Of a stretch of 64,000 nt of DNA, positions 17,681 through 26,055 are shown in pieces. Origin of the DNA: CAYUQT01 sp964446835. Lineage in GTDB: Bacteria; Planctomycetota; Phycisphaerae; UBA1845; JAFGLZ01. The notes beneath the pieces are model-generated. The model had not been told where the DNA came from. It did no database searches and worked only from the letters and a program-made list of their open reading frames with translations. Position numbers and translations under genes: made by a program. How positions within the stretch are numbered: the stretch's first letter is position 1; every line of letters begins with the position of its first letter. Location of the stretch: NCBI GenBank assembly GCA_964446835.1, contig CAYUQT010000043.1:17852-81851 (forward strand), read 5' to 3'.

Positions 17681-18934
17681 TCAGTGTCCGCCTTGCGTCG
17701 CTTTCTCTGACGCTACGGGCAACCATCGAGGATGGTCAGCGCCGGTTTCATCGAGGCCCTGGGTGAGCTTGCGCGGATTACGGCCGTCTGAGTCCATGAC
17801 CCAGATGGCCGGCACACCGCCGGTCTCAGCCCGGCAGTAGACGACGTATCGGCCGTCGGGTGACTCGCTCGCGCGGAAGTCCCACACCGGCGGGACTGAG
17901 TGGGTGAGGGCCTTCTCTGTCCCATCACGCGGGTCGAGGATGCAAACCTCGGTGCCGCCGCGGGCGAGCTCCGGCTTGTAGTCGCGGTTGAAGTGGTCCA
18001 CGTCCGGGCGTTGCGGCTGGAACTCCCAGGCCACTTTCGAACCCGGCAGCCGTCGCGGGTAGAGGATCCGGCCGTCCCGCGTCCAAGCCGGGACATTGGA
18101 GCCCCCTCCTCGCATCTTGGGATTGCCATAGGTGGCACCGAACCACATGGCCTGTCCGCGAGTCAGGACACGATGCTCGCCGCCGTCGGCGCGTCCGATG
18201 CAGACATCGGCCCAATCGTGGCCGGGGTCCTGACCGGGAAGGCAATCCACGTAGAGGACCCACTTTCCATCCGGCGACCAGCATGTGCCGAAGTAGATGT
18301 GGCCGGGGGCGGCGGCCACTCGAACGCGATTCGAACCCTTCACGTCACTGGTCCAGACCTGATACCCCCCTTCGCATGCCAGATGAAACGCCACGCGTTT
18401 GCCATCGAGGCTCAGACTGAGGCCGTAGGGGAATCCGTCGCTGGCTCGTGTGAACTCTTGCGCGTCGGTGCCGTCCAGATTCATGCTATAGATCTGTCCG
18501 CCCCTGTCCCGACAGACCTGCACGAGCAGTCGGTCGTCGCTCAGCAGGAGCGCCGGGGTGTAGAAGACGGCCATCCGGTTGCGCGTGGCGATCTCGGTCA
18601 GCGAGCCCGACTTGAGGTCGTGGATCCAGATGTGGGTCGGGGTCTTCGTGTAGTACTCTTCGAAGGAACGTCCCGGCCCGTCGCGCCGAGGCTCCATGCT
18701 GAGAAAGACCACGCGGTTGCCGTCGGCAAAGAACCCGCAAGGCTGCCACGTGGCCTGGTTGGGGTCCTTGAAGTCGAAGACGTGCCATCCTGTGCCGTCA
18801 GCGCTCATCATGACCGTCTTGCCCTTTGAGGTGAAAAGGAAGCGGGGCGAAGGGGTGGCGGACGATGCACGCATCGTGATGGAACACAACAGGCAGACAG
18901 CCAGAGAAGCTCGATAGTTCATGACTCCGCTCAT
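17681..18934 (-). CDS. Secreted TolB-like beta-propeller protein
   Basis: A 417-residue exported protein with a Sec-type signal (NYRASLAVCLLCSITMRA) and repeated propeller blades of the TolB/WD40-like (PD40) kind: FLFTSKGKTVMMSADG, CWSPDGKWVLYV, ESPDGRYVVYC and VMDSDGRNPRKLT. The S-P-D-G-x-x-V/I-x-Y pattern recurs at least three times. Some relatives are oligogalacturonate-lyase-like, but I cannot see the residues that would settle this, so it is called by fold. The ATG at 18934 has GGAGG about eleven bases upstream; an in-frame ATG at 18922 is an alternative. It stands alone between a convergent hairpin and a divergent pseudopilin gene. Confidence 0.75.
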   Translation of the reverse strand: MSGVMNYRASLAVCLLCSITMRASSATPSPRFLFTSKGKTVMMSADGTGWHVFDFKDPNQATWQPCGFFADGNRVVFLSMEPRRDGPGRSFEEYYTKTPTHIWIHDLKSGSLTEIATRNRMAVFYTPALLLSDDRLLVQVCRDRGGQIYSMNLDGTDAQEFTRASDGFPYGLSLSLDGKRVAFHLACEGGYQVWTSDVKGSNRVRVAAAPGHIYFGTCWSPDGKWVLYVDCLPGQDPGHDWADVCIGRADGGEHRVLTRGQAMWFGATYGNPKMRGGGSNVPAWTRDGRILYPRRLPGSKVAWEFQPQRPDVDHFNRDYKPELARGGTEVCILDPRDGTEKALTHSVPPVWDFRASESPDGRYVVYCRAETGGVPAIWVMDSDGRNPRKLTQGLDETGADHPRWLPVASEKATQGGH

Positions 18935-19340
18935 GTCGAACACAACCTCCTGTATCCCCCTCATGGCCTCCGTCATATGACCTGTCACGATCTGCCGCGG
19001 ATGACGTCGCCGAGTTCTCGCGCGTGTGGGACGCCCTTGGCGAATACAGGATACCGCAGTCGCCGCCGTTTTCGAGCAGGTCGAATCCACGTTCACTCGT
19101 GACACAAGGGCGCCCGTCCGAGGGTGAGTTGCCGCTCGGACGGCATCGCAGCGTCCGGGGGGACTCGCGATTTACCTTGCATACCTCGCCAGAAGTAGTA
19201 CATTAGAGCTGTCATGTCGTGATGTTGAGTCTGTACGGTCGCCAAAGCATCGTGTTGCCCGCCAGTGTGTTAGCACACCAGCGAAGTCATGGGCAACCTG
19301 CTTGGGGAAATTGCCCGAGTCCATACTGAGGAGCCGATGT
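18935..19340. other. Divergent intergenic region with a possible plus-strand promoter
   Basis: The stretch separates the propeller gene (minus) from the pseudopilin gene (plus). TTGCAT at 19177-19182 and TACATT at 19199-19204 are 16 bases apart and could drive the pseudopilin gene. No coding sequence was recognised. Confidence 0.3.
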
Positions 19341-20399
19341 ATGGATCTGCTGGGTCGAAGGCGAACGGGATTCACCCTGATCGAACTGCTCGTGGTGGTG
19401 GCGATCATCGCGCTGCTCATTGCCATTCTCTTGCCATCGCTCGGCACGGCAAGGGCTCAGGCAAGAAGCTCTCTGTGCGCCACGCGAATCGGCATGCTCG
19501 GCAAGGCGGTCCTCTTGTACGCAGAGGACTTCAATGAGACCCCCCCCTTTATGGGTCGCGGCTGGGAGTATGTCAATGAAGGGGCAGGTGTGGAGTGGCC
19601 TATCGGTTCGGGCATCACGGTGCAACAGTGGATGTATCTCGAAGACTGGCTGATGCCGCAGATGCCCGACTTCTGGTGCAGCGAACAATCGAACTGGCCC
19701 GCGCATGCCCAGCTTCGAAACGGCACGTTGTTCAAATATGCCCGCTTCGAGAACATCTATCGTTGCCCTGAATTCGAGAAGATCACCGACACTCGGAAAT
19801 CCCAGAATGTCTTTAACTACACGCGGTGGATCCTGGGACGCAAGTGGTATCATCTCGACGACCCCGAGGGGAAGCTCGGGTCCATCTGGTCCTATGGAGA
19901 GTGGGCCGGTGCCCCCGGACCCATCGTCCGGCTCAGTCAGGTCCACAATAGCTCCAGGTTGTACATGCTTCTGGACGAGCAGTGGGATCGGCACTGCGCT
20001 GCACCGATCGAGGATTTCTCACCCCCCTCTCTCTGCGGCAAGGGATGGCTCGAAGGGCGCATGCGTTCCGAATGGTTTGTGGCCGATTGCATGTTCGGGC
20101 CTTGGGGTGATGAGTTCGGCCGCTACCACGGAAACAAGATGCCGTGCCAGATCGCCGTCGGACAGTTCAAAGACCAGATTCCGGCCGTCAAGAGGGCTAA
20201 CGTTGTGCTCTACGACGGCCACGTGGAACTCGATCTGGACCCGTTGCCCGACCGCAACATACCCAAGAGCATGCCCATTCTGCCCGACGTGTTGAACATC
20301 GGTGTGGGGTACATCGACTGGATGAAGGGCCAGCTATTCGCACAGCGAGGTGTGGGCAATCCCAATCTGGACTTCGCACGCCTGATCTTCGGTGGATGA
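19341..20399 (+). CDS. Type II secretion-like pseudopilin protein with H-X9-DG-type tail
   Basis: A 352-residue paralogue of the protein at 13438. The class III signal is RRRTGFTLIELL, cleaved after Gly10 with Glu15 at +5, followed by VVVAIIALLIAILLPSL. The two proteins share the downstream pattern RAQARS/TLCxTRIGxLGKAxLxYxxDF, a LFxYARxENxYxCPxFEKI segment, and an end with VVLYDGHVELDLDP. The ATG at 19341 has GAGGAG seven bases upstream; a TTG at 19302 in frame would place extra residues before the leader and is less likely. Role unknown; it probably needs a prepilin peptidase encoded elsewhere. Confidence 0.88.
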   Translation: MDLLGRRRTGFTLIELLVVVAIIALLIAILLPSLGTARAQARSSLCATRIGMLGKAVLLYAEDFNETPPFMGRGWEYVNEGAGVEWPIGSGITVQQWMYLEDWLMPQMPDFWCSEQSNWPAHAQLRNGTLFKYARFENIYRCPEFEKITDTRKSQNVFNYTRWILGRKWYHLDDPEGKLGSIWSYGEWAGAPGPIVRLSQVHNSSRLYMLLDEQWDRHCAAPIEDFSPPSLCGKGWLEGRMRSEWFVADCMFGPWGDEFGRYHGNKMPCQIAVGQFKDQIPAVKRANVVLYDGHVELDLDPLPDRNIPKSMPILPDVLNIGVGYIDWMKGQLFAQRGVGNPNLDFARLIFGG

Positions 20400-20428
20400 C
20401 ATTTCCGTCTTCCGCAGAGGACACCCTG

Positions 20429-21217
20429 TCACGGTTTGTCGTGTACGAGATCGCCGACTTGGCGCATCCGGGTCAACTCCTCAGTCGACATGATGTCGGC
20501 ATCGAGCACGGTCAAGTTCTCACGCATCTGCGCGGCGTCCTTGGGTCCTGTCATGACCAGGTGAACGGCAGGATGACTCAGCACGAATCGGTAGCAGTCG
20601 ACGGCCGTTGGGCGATTCAATCCCGGCGGGATCCGCCGTGAGCAGATCAGCTTGCCCCAGCGTGTGGCCGTGTAGGCGGTGACACCCGGGCCGCCGTGAT
20701 CCGGCAGGTGGGGAAACACTTCTATCTCTGCGCCTCGGTGGGCGGCGTTGTAGCGTACCTGAAGGATGTCGAACGTGCCCTCGCGAATGTACTGCTGAAA
20801 CGCGGGACGGTGATGGCAGGAAATTGCCAGGAATCGAACCATCCCCCGCTCCCTGAGCCTGATGGCCGCATCGAGCAGGCGGGCCGAAGGGGGCTTGTTG
20901 TGCAGACCGAGAATCAACACGTCCGCATGGTCGATCTTGAGCGACCTGATCGCCCGATGCACACTGTAGTTCAGCAGCCTCGCCCAACGGGTGTACGACT
21001 GGATGGCAACGACGAGCCTGTCACGATGTCTCGGGGCCAGGTTATGGATGGCATGCATCATCCCCGCCCGGCGCAGCGATCCCCAATAGAAGTAGTTGAG
21101 GCCTCGCTCGAAGGCCTCTTCGATAGCCGATGCGGGCACACCGTAGGATGCACCGATCCCCAAGCGCCCGACCGTCAGCCCGGTACGACCAAGTGCAATG
21201 GGGTCCGCGAAGGACAT
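20429..21217 (-). CDS. Aldo/keto reductase family protein with altered catalytic residues
   Basis: A 262-residue TIM-barrel protein of the aldo/keto reductase superfamily: ALGRTGLTVGRLGIGASYG at the N-terminus, YSVHRAIRSLKIDHADVLILGLHNK (His106) in the middle, and an ALSHPAVHLVMTGP-like C-terminal NADPH-site region. The usual FDTAxxYG segment is replaced by NYFYWGS at 41-47, so the catalytic Asp and Tyr positions are changed. The Lys after strand 3 is replaced by Gln (VVAIQS, Gln73). At about 260 residues it is shorter than classical members (around 310). It may be a catalytically divergent or non-reductase member. It is transcribed in the same direction as the following hydrolase gene, with a gap of about 150 bases. 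Confidence 0.75.
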   Translation of the reverse strand: MSFADPIALGRTGLTVGRLGIGASYGVPASAIEEAFERGLNYFYWGSLRRAGMMHAIHNLAPRHRDRLVVAIQSYTRWARLLNYSVHRAIRSLKIDHADVLILGLHNKPPSARLLDAAIRLRERGMVRFLAISCHHRPAFQQYIREGTFDILQVRYNAAHRGAEIEVFPHLPDHGGPGVTAYTATRWGKLICSRRIPPGLNRPTAVDCYRFVLSHPAVHLVMTGPKDAAQMRENLTVLDADIMSTEELTRMRQVGDLVHDKP

Positions 21218-21365
21218 GTGCGCATTCCTTCATGCTTCTGAAGAGGCTTGTCGCTCCGGATACCCTGCCCGAACGCAGAGGTATCTCTTCCTCGATACCA
21301 TATTACACCTTCTTCAGGCTGGATGCGGCATGGCCGCAGCACCCTCGCCCCCCTTCTGCCACTGG

Positions 21366-23870
21366 TCAGCGTGCAGCGGGCGCATCAGCCGCCGTCCGAA
21401 GCAGAAACTCGGCGCCGGCGCGTCTCCAACGAACGTCAAGGGAATGGCCGGCGGAGTCATCCACGACGTGAAGGCAGAGCCCTGATGAACCTGGTGCCCT
21501 GCGACGATTCTCCTCTGCGAGACGCTGAGCGAACTGCATGCAGCACTCGGTGCCCACACGATCGTCGTGGCTTCCGATGGCCAGATATACCGGCCGACCG
21601 GCCAGTGGCGCCGCGTAGTTGACCAGCGACAGGGCGGCGACATCGTCCCGTTCCTTGACCGCCGCAAATTCACGCAAGGCCCGCCAGTCGGTAACGGGTG
21701 CCAGCGCCGCCACTCCGCCGACGCGGGAATCCTCTGCTGCCAGTCGGAGGACACAATACCCTGCACGCGACAGGCCACACACGAAGACCCTTCCCGGTCG
21801 GGAGAGCCCCCGTTCAATGCACGTGGTGATTGCGGCCCTGGCATCGGTGATGAAGCGGGCGAAGGGATCGTCGCCGGCCAGGAGAGCGTCTCGCAGGCCG
21901 TCAATTTCCTTCGTATGCCCGGGCTCCGTTCGGTCGCCATGATAGGGGAGATCGAAGCTGAGGACGCGATGCCCCGCTGCCAGAAAGACCTTGGCCGGCT
22001 CGCTGTAGATATCTTCGTGAATCGCCTCGTGACGGCTTCTGGAGAAGGTCAGCAGGAGGCATGCATCGGGGGCAAGGTCTCCCCCTACCGGCTCGGCAAG
22101 CAGACCCATGATTGGACCACCGGCGGTGTGGATCGGCAGATCGGTGAGTCGAATTGTCGGCCTGTGACTCGACGTGTCCTGTGCGGGCAATGGTCGGCTG
22201 GATGCCTGGGCCGCGTTGAGGCGAGCTTCGCGAGCCGGAGGTTTCGCAGAAAGATACAGGGCATACAGGCGTGGTCCGACGGCGCCCGCCTTCTTCAGGT
22301 GCGCCCGCAGGCGAATCGTGCGACCACCGCAATCGGCAAGGGTCCGGGCGGGCCAACGAACCGGCATGTCGAAACCCTCCTGACCCTGGACCGTCCCCGA
22401 ATCGTTCCCGGAAAACCCGGGGATTGGATTGAAGCGTTCGTCAGCCACCTCAATCCGCAACCCGGCCGCCCCCTCGGCGTTGACCAGAACGTCACACCCG
22501 CTGGATGGCACCTGAACCGCTGCCGACCAGACGGACCCCTCGGTCCGTTCGGGCTCCAATGCAATCGCCCCCCAGCGGTCTCGCGGCAGCGTCGCCAGGG
22601 CCACCTCTGCGTAGTAGTCGGGACCGCTCGATGCGTTCCGCCACCGACCATGGTAGATCCGCGTCTCGTCACCGGCGTTCACGATACCGTTGGCCTGGCA
22701 GAGGACTGTGGGGTAGTTCTTTCCGGCCACGGGCGTGACGGGAGAGTCTGCCGTGCTGAGGTACACGAATCCCTTGACCGGCTCGTGGAAGGCTACGCCA
22801 TCACTGCTGACCACCAGCCCGAGGTCGCCGGAGATCTTGCCGAACTCCGGATCGTTATGCCAGATGCAGTACAGGCCTACCGCCACATTCCCGAGACTGG
22901 CGGCGCCGACGCCGAGATGGACTTCGTCTCTCTTCTGGTTCGCCACATAGGGCAACGCGAAAGACTCGGCACACTCCGGCAACCATTGGTCGAAGTTCGT
23001 CGAGACCCAGGCTGCCCCCTGCCGCCCGCGGTTGCGTCCGGACTCCCCCGCCAGAAATGTCTGCGAGTTCACAATGTACAGACCGTTGTGCTTGTAGAAG
23101 GACGCGTGTTCCAGAAAGGCCTCGATCGGCGGCTTGGGGGTCGCCTTCCAGACAAGCCCATCCGGGCTCGTCGCCAGTCGCATCGTGGGGTAGTTCCACG
23201 GATCGTACTGCGTCCAGAAAGCCAGCTTGTAGCGTCTCGACGGGTCCGGGTCGTCCTCGTCTCGGATGACGCAGGCATCCGCTGTCAGCGCGCTGGGGAG
23301 GTTGAAGGCATTGTTCTCGCGGCTGCCTTTGAAGAGCAACTGGCCCAGCGATGGCTTCGTCCACTGAATACCGTCGGTGCTTTCGGCGTAGCAGAGGGGG
23401 CCGGGGATGACTGAATCTCGCCAGCGTTCGGCTTGCGCCTTCAATTCGGGTGACCAGTCCGGATTGCGGCCTATATGACAGGGGTAGTACCACATGCGAT
23501 ACTTGCCGCCGTCGAAGAGCACGGTGCCGTAGAAATGAGCCGCCAGACAGTCCGGAGAGTTCGGGTTGTCGCGGCTGGGCGTGAGCACGGGCTCCCGACG
23601 AACCATCGGTTTCGACAGATAGAGGCAGAGGTTCCGTTTCAGCGGAAACGACGCATCGTCGATGGCCAGCAAGACGGCCCTTCCACCGACCCGGACGCCG
23701 GTTGCCGGAAAGAGGAAGGTCGGTGGATCTTGAACCTGGTTGCGTTTGACGACCTCGGGACTCCCAGCACGTGACGATCCTGCCGCGCCTCCCATCACCG
23801 GCATCCGGCTGCAGGCCCACCCTATTGCCGCGGCGCACACCACACGACCGATCCGACTGGCAATCCTCAT
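21366..23870 (-). CDS. Secreted fusion: GH43/GH32-like beta-propeller plus alpha/beta hydrolase
   Basis: An 834-residue exported protein with two enzymatic-looking halves. After the signal (RIGRVVCAAAIGWACSRM) comes a glycosidase-like five-bladed propeller region (about 40-480), with YRMWYYPCH, YAESTDGIQWTKPSLG, YKLAFWTQYD and RIYHGRWRN. It recalls GH32/43/68/130-type folds. A linker/beta region follows. The C-terminal alpha/beta hydrolase (about 635-834) has the elbow CGLSRAG with Ser701, an Asp in AIGSHDDRVG and a His in DSAGHSLDV, so a complete triad is likely. The ATG at 23870 has GAGGG upstream, and 98 further upstream codons are rejected. The fusion suggests combined glycan cleavage and deacylation, which is inference. 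Confidence 0.75.
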   Translation of the reverse strand: MRIASRIGRVVCAAAIGWACSRMPVMGGAAGSSRAGSPEVVKRNQVQDPPTFLFPATGVRVGGRAVLLAIDDASFPLKRNLCLYLSKPMVRREPVLTPSRDNPNSPDCLAAHFYGTVLFDGGKYRMWYYPCHIGRNPDWSPELKAQAERWRDSVIPGPLCYAESTDGIQWTKPSLGQLLFKGSRENNAFNLPSALTADACVIRDEDDPDPSRRYKLAFWTQYDPWNYPTMRLATSPDGLVWKATPKPPIEAFLEHASFYKHNGLYIVNSQTFLAGESGRNRGRQGAAWVSTNFDQWLPECAESFALPYVANQKRDEVHLGVGAASLGNVAVGLYCIWHNDPEFGKISGDLGLVVSSDGVAFHEPVKGFVYLSTADSPVTPVAGKNYPTVLCQANGIVNAGDETRIYHGRWRNASSGPDYYAEVALATLPRDRWGAIALEPERTEGSVWSAAVQVPSSGCDVLVNAEGAAGLRIEVADERFNPIPGFSGNDSGTVQGQEGFDMPVRWPARTLADCGGRTIRLRAHLKKAGAVGPRLYALYLSAKPPAREARLNAAQASSRPLPAQDTSSHRPTIRLTDLPIHTAGGPIMGLLAEPVGGDLAPDACLLLTFSRSRHEAIHEDIYSEPAKVFLAAGHRVLSFDLPYHGDRTEPGHTKEIDGLRDALLAGDDPFARFITDARAAITTCIERGLSRPGRVFVCGLSRAGYCVLRLAAEDSRVGGVAALAPVTDWRALREFAAVKERDDVAALSLVNYAAPLAGRPVYLAIGSHDDRVGTECCMQFAQRLAEENRRRAPGSSGLCLHVVDDSAGHSLDVRWRRAGAEFLLRTAADAPAAR

Positions 23871-23967
23871 ACGATCGTCCCTCTTCTGCTGAGTGCTGCC
23901 TGCATTCGCACAGTGTCCCACCGATTCACTGACGCCCTGACCTTCCGCACCACACACATGAACCACC

Positions 23968-26055
23968 CTATCGACCGCTGCCCCTATCGGAACCCGCGAA
24001 CGACAGGGCCTCTGAGCATACGGTGAAACGTATCGCCGACATGGCCCCTGTAGATTCCTCCACGCAACGCAGTTCGTAGCTTCCGACGCCCAGAACGAGC
24101 CGGTTCGCATCGGCCGTCGACAGAAGGGCGCCATTGAGAAACCACACCATGCGATCGGATGCACGGTTGACGCAGGGATGGATCACCGCTCGACCGCCCA
24201 CGGCGACAAAGGCCCCACCGTCATGTGGCTTGAGGATTCGAAGCGGCGCGGTATCGTTTTCCGAGCAGTGGAGAACCGTTTTCGCCGGCCAGCGGACGGG
24301 AAGTCCCGGGTCGGTGTCGTTGCGCATGCCGGGCACCATGAAGAGCCGGGCCAGCATTGGTTCGGCGGCTTCGGCACCGACATAGGCCTCCGATCCGACC
24401 CCCGAGAAACGACCGACCCACACGCCCGCGGCGAATCGCCCGTTGTGACCGGCGGCCCACGCATCGCGACGGCCGGAGCTGGTACCTGTCTTCCACATGA
24501 ACCACGGAATGTCTCGATAGGCCCCATCATCCCTGGCGTGAGGAATCCGCCTGCGTGACGAGAGGATGTCGTCGAGCAGGCGGCAGGTGTCGGATGACAG
24601 CACCCGAACGCCGTCGACCGGTTCATCCACGAACAATCGCGGGGTTGCACGGATGCCGCCGCGTCCCAGCGTGGCGTAGCCGTTGACCAGATCGAGCAGC
24701 GACACCTCGATAGCCCCCACTACCACCGCCAAACCGCCGCGTTCGGCAGCGTCTTTCGGGAGACGGATGCCCACGGCCTCGATCTGCCCAAGGCAGCGGG
24801 TCAATCCGACGGCCTCGGCCACCAGAATGGCCGGGACGTTCAGCGATCGACGGAGGGCCTCGGCGACGGTCAACTCGCCGGCGAAGCGACCGTCGAAGTT
24901 CGTCGGCGACCAGCCTGCCCGATGGATAGGCACGTCATATACGATCGATTGATCGTTCAGCAGCCGGGTTTCGAAGGCTGCCGCATAGATGAACGGTTTG
25001 AGGGCCGATCCGGGACTCCGTCGCGCCATCGCGCCGTTGATCTGGCCATCGACGGGATTGCCGGCGTCACACGAGCCGACCATGGCAACGATGTCGCTTC
25101 GAGCGATGTCTATCACGACAACAGTTACGTCGCTGCCGGGCGGAAGGGTGCCGACGTATTCGACGGCCAGCCGCGTCGCCTCGCGCTGGATAGCCGGGTC
25201 GATCGTCGTTTGTCCCCCATTGGGGCGACGCTGAAGGGCCAGGTTCGCGGCGTGGGGCGCCAGATCGGCCGGTCGATGCCGCGACAGGAGAACCGGCTCG
25301 GCCGAAGCGATGTCGTATTGTGCCTGCGAGATCGTGCCTCGTTCGACCATCCACGCCAGGACGACGTTTCGACGACGCCGGGCGGCATCGGAATGGCGGT
25401 CCGGTCGGTAGGCAGAGGGTGACTGGGGAAGACCGGCCAGCAGCGCGGCCTCGGCGAGAGACAGGTCGGTGGCGTGCTTGTCGAAGCAGGCCAGGGACGC
25501 GGCCTCGACGCCGCGGATGTTGCCGCCATAGGGCGCGATGTTCAGATAGGCTTCGAGGATCGTGTCCTTGTCGCGGAGCCTTTCGAGCTGCAGGGCTCGA
25601 AAGGCCTCGATGACCTTGGAACGCCAACTTCGGGGGCGATCATCGATCATGCGGCAGACCTGCATGGTGATCGTACTGGCACCCGAAACGATCCGACCGG
25701 CGGTGAGGTTTCGACCGGCAGCGCGAACTACCGCCAACGGGTCCACCCCCCTGTGGGATCGGAACCGGGCATCTTCGACCGCCACAGTGGCGTCGATCAG
25801 CCTCGGCGACATCCTGCCGAGCGGGACCGGGAGCCGCCACTGATCATCCCTGCCAACGACCGCCAGCAAGGTTGAGCCGTCGCGGGCGGTCACTCTGGGG
25901 CTGGTCGGTCGGCGTTCAAGACGATCGATCGGAAATGGCGACGCATGCCATACTACGGCGGCGACTGCGACAATCGCTGCAACCGCGAGGCCGGCTGCGA
26001 TGGCGCATCGCCTCAGGAAGGCCCTGATCTTCGATCTGGGTCGGGCCGCGTTCAT
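23968..26055 (-). CDS. pbpC: Penicillin-binding protein 1C
   Basis: A 695-residue bifunctional peptidoglycan synthase, anchored by one N-terminal membrane helix (about 17-36). The glycosyltransferase domain shows VAVEDARFRSHRG with the catalytic Glu94 and GASTITMQ. The transpeptidase domain shows SALK (Ser350, Lys353), SLN (404-406) and KTGTS (522-526), so all three motifs are intact. The C-terminal PBP1C-specific beta domain follows (from about 600). The ATG overlaps the stop codon of the alpha-2-macroglobulin gene (ATGA), the classic pairing of these two genes. The transpeptidase is thought to repair the cell wall after breach while the macroglobulin traps invading proteases. Confidence 0.93.
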   Translation of the reverse strand: MNAARPRSKIRAFLRRCAIAAGLAVAAIVAVAAVVWHASPFPIDRLERRPTSPRVTARDGSTLLAVVGRDDQWRLPVPLGRMSPRLIDATVAVEDARFRSHRGVDPLAVVRAAGRNLTAGRIVSGASTITMQVCRMIDDRPRSWRSKVIEAFRALQLERLRDKDTILEAYLNIAPYGGNIRGVEAASLACFDKHATDLSLAEAALLAGLPQSPSAYRPDRHSDAARRRRNVVLAWMVERGTISQAQYDIASAEPVLLSRHRPADLAPHAANLALQRRPNGGQTTIDPAIQREATRLAVEYVGTLPPGSDVTVVVIDIARSDIVAMVGSCDAGNPVDGQINGAMARRSPGSALKPFIYAAAFETRLLNDQSIVYDVPIHRAGWSPTNFDGRFAGELTVAEALRRSLNVPAILVAEAVGLTRCLGQIEAVGIRLPKDAAERGGLAVVVGAIEVSLLDLVNGYATLGRGGIRATPRLFVDEPVDGVRVLSSDTCRLLDDILSSRRRIPHARDDGAYRDIPWFMWKTGTSSGRRDAWAAGHNGRFAAGVWVGRFSGVGSEAYVGAEAAEPMLARLFMVPGMRNDTDPGLPVRWPAKTVLHCSENDTAPLRILKPHDGGAFVAVGGRAVIHPCVNRASDRMVWFLNGALLSTADANRLVLGVGSYELRCVEESTGAMSAIRFTVCSEALSFAGSDRGSGR

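Noticed and set aside
21567..23414. A 615-codon plus-strand open frame
   Set aside because: Antisense to the propeller-hydrolase fusion; low-complexity composition and no family pattern.
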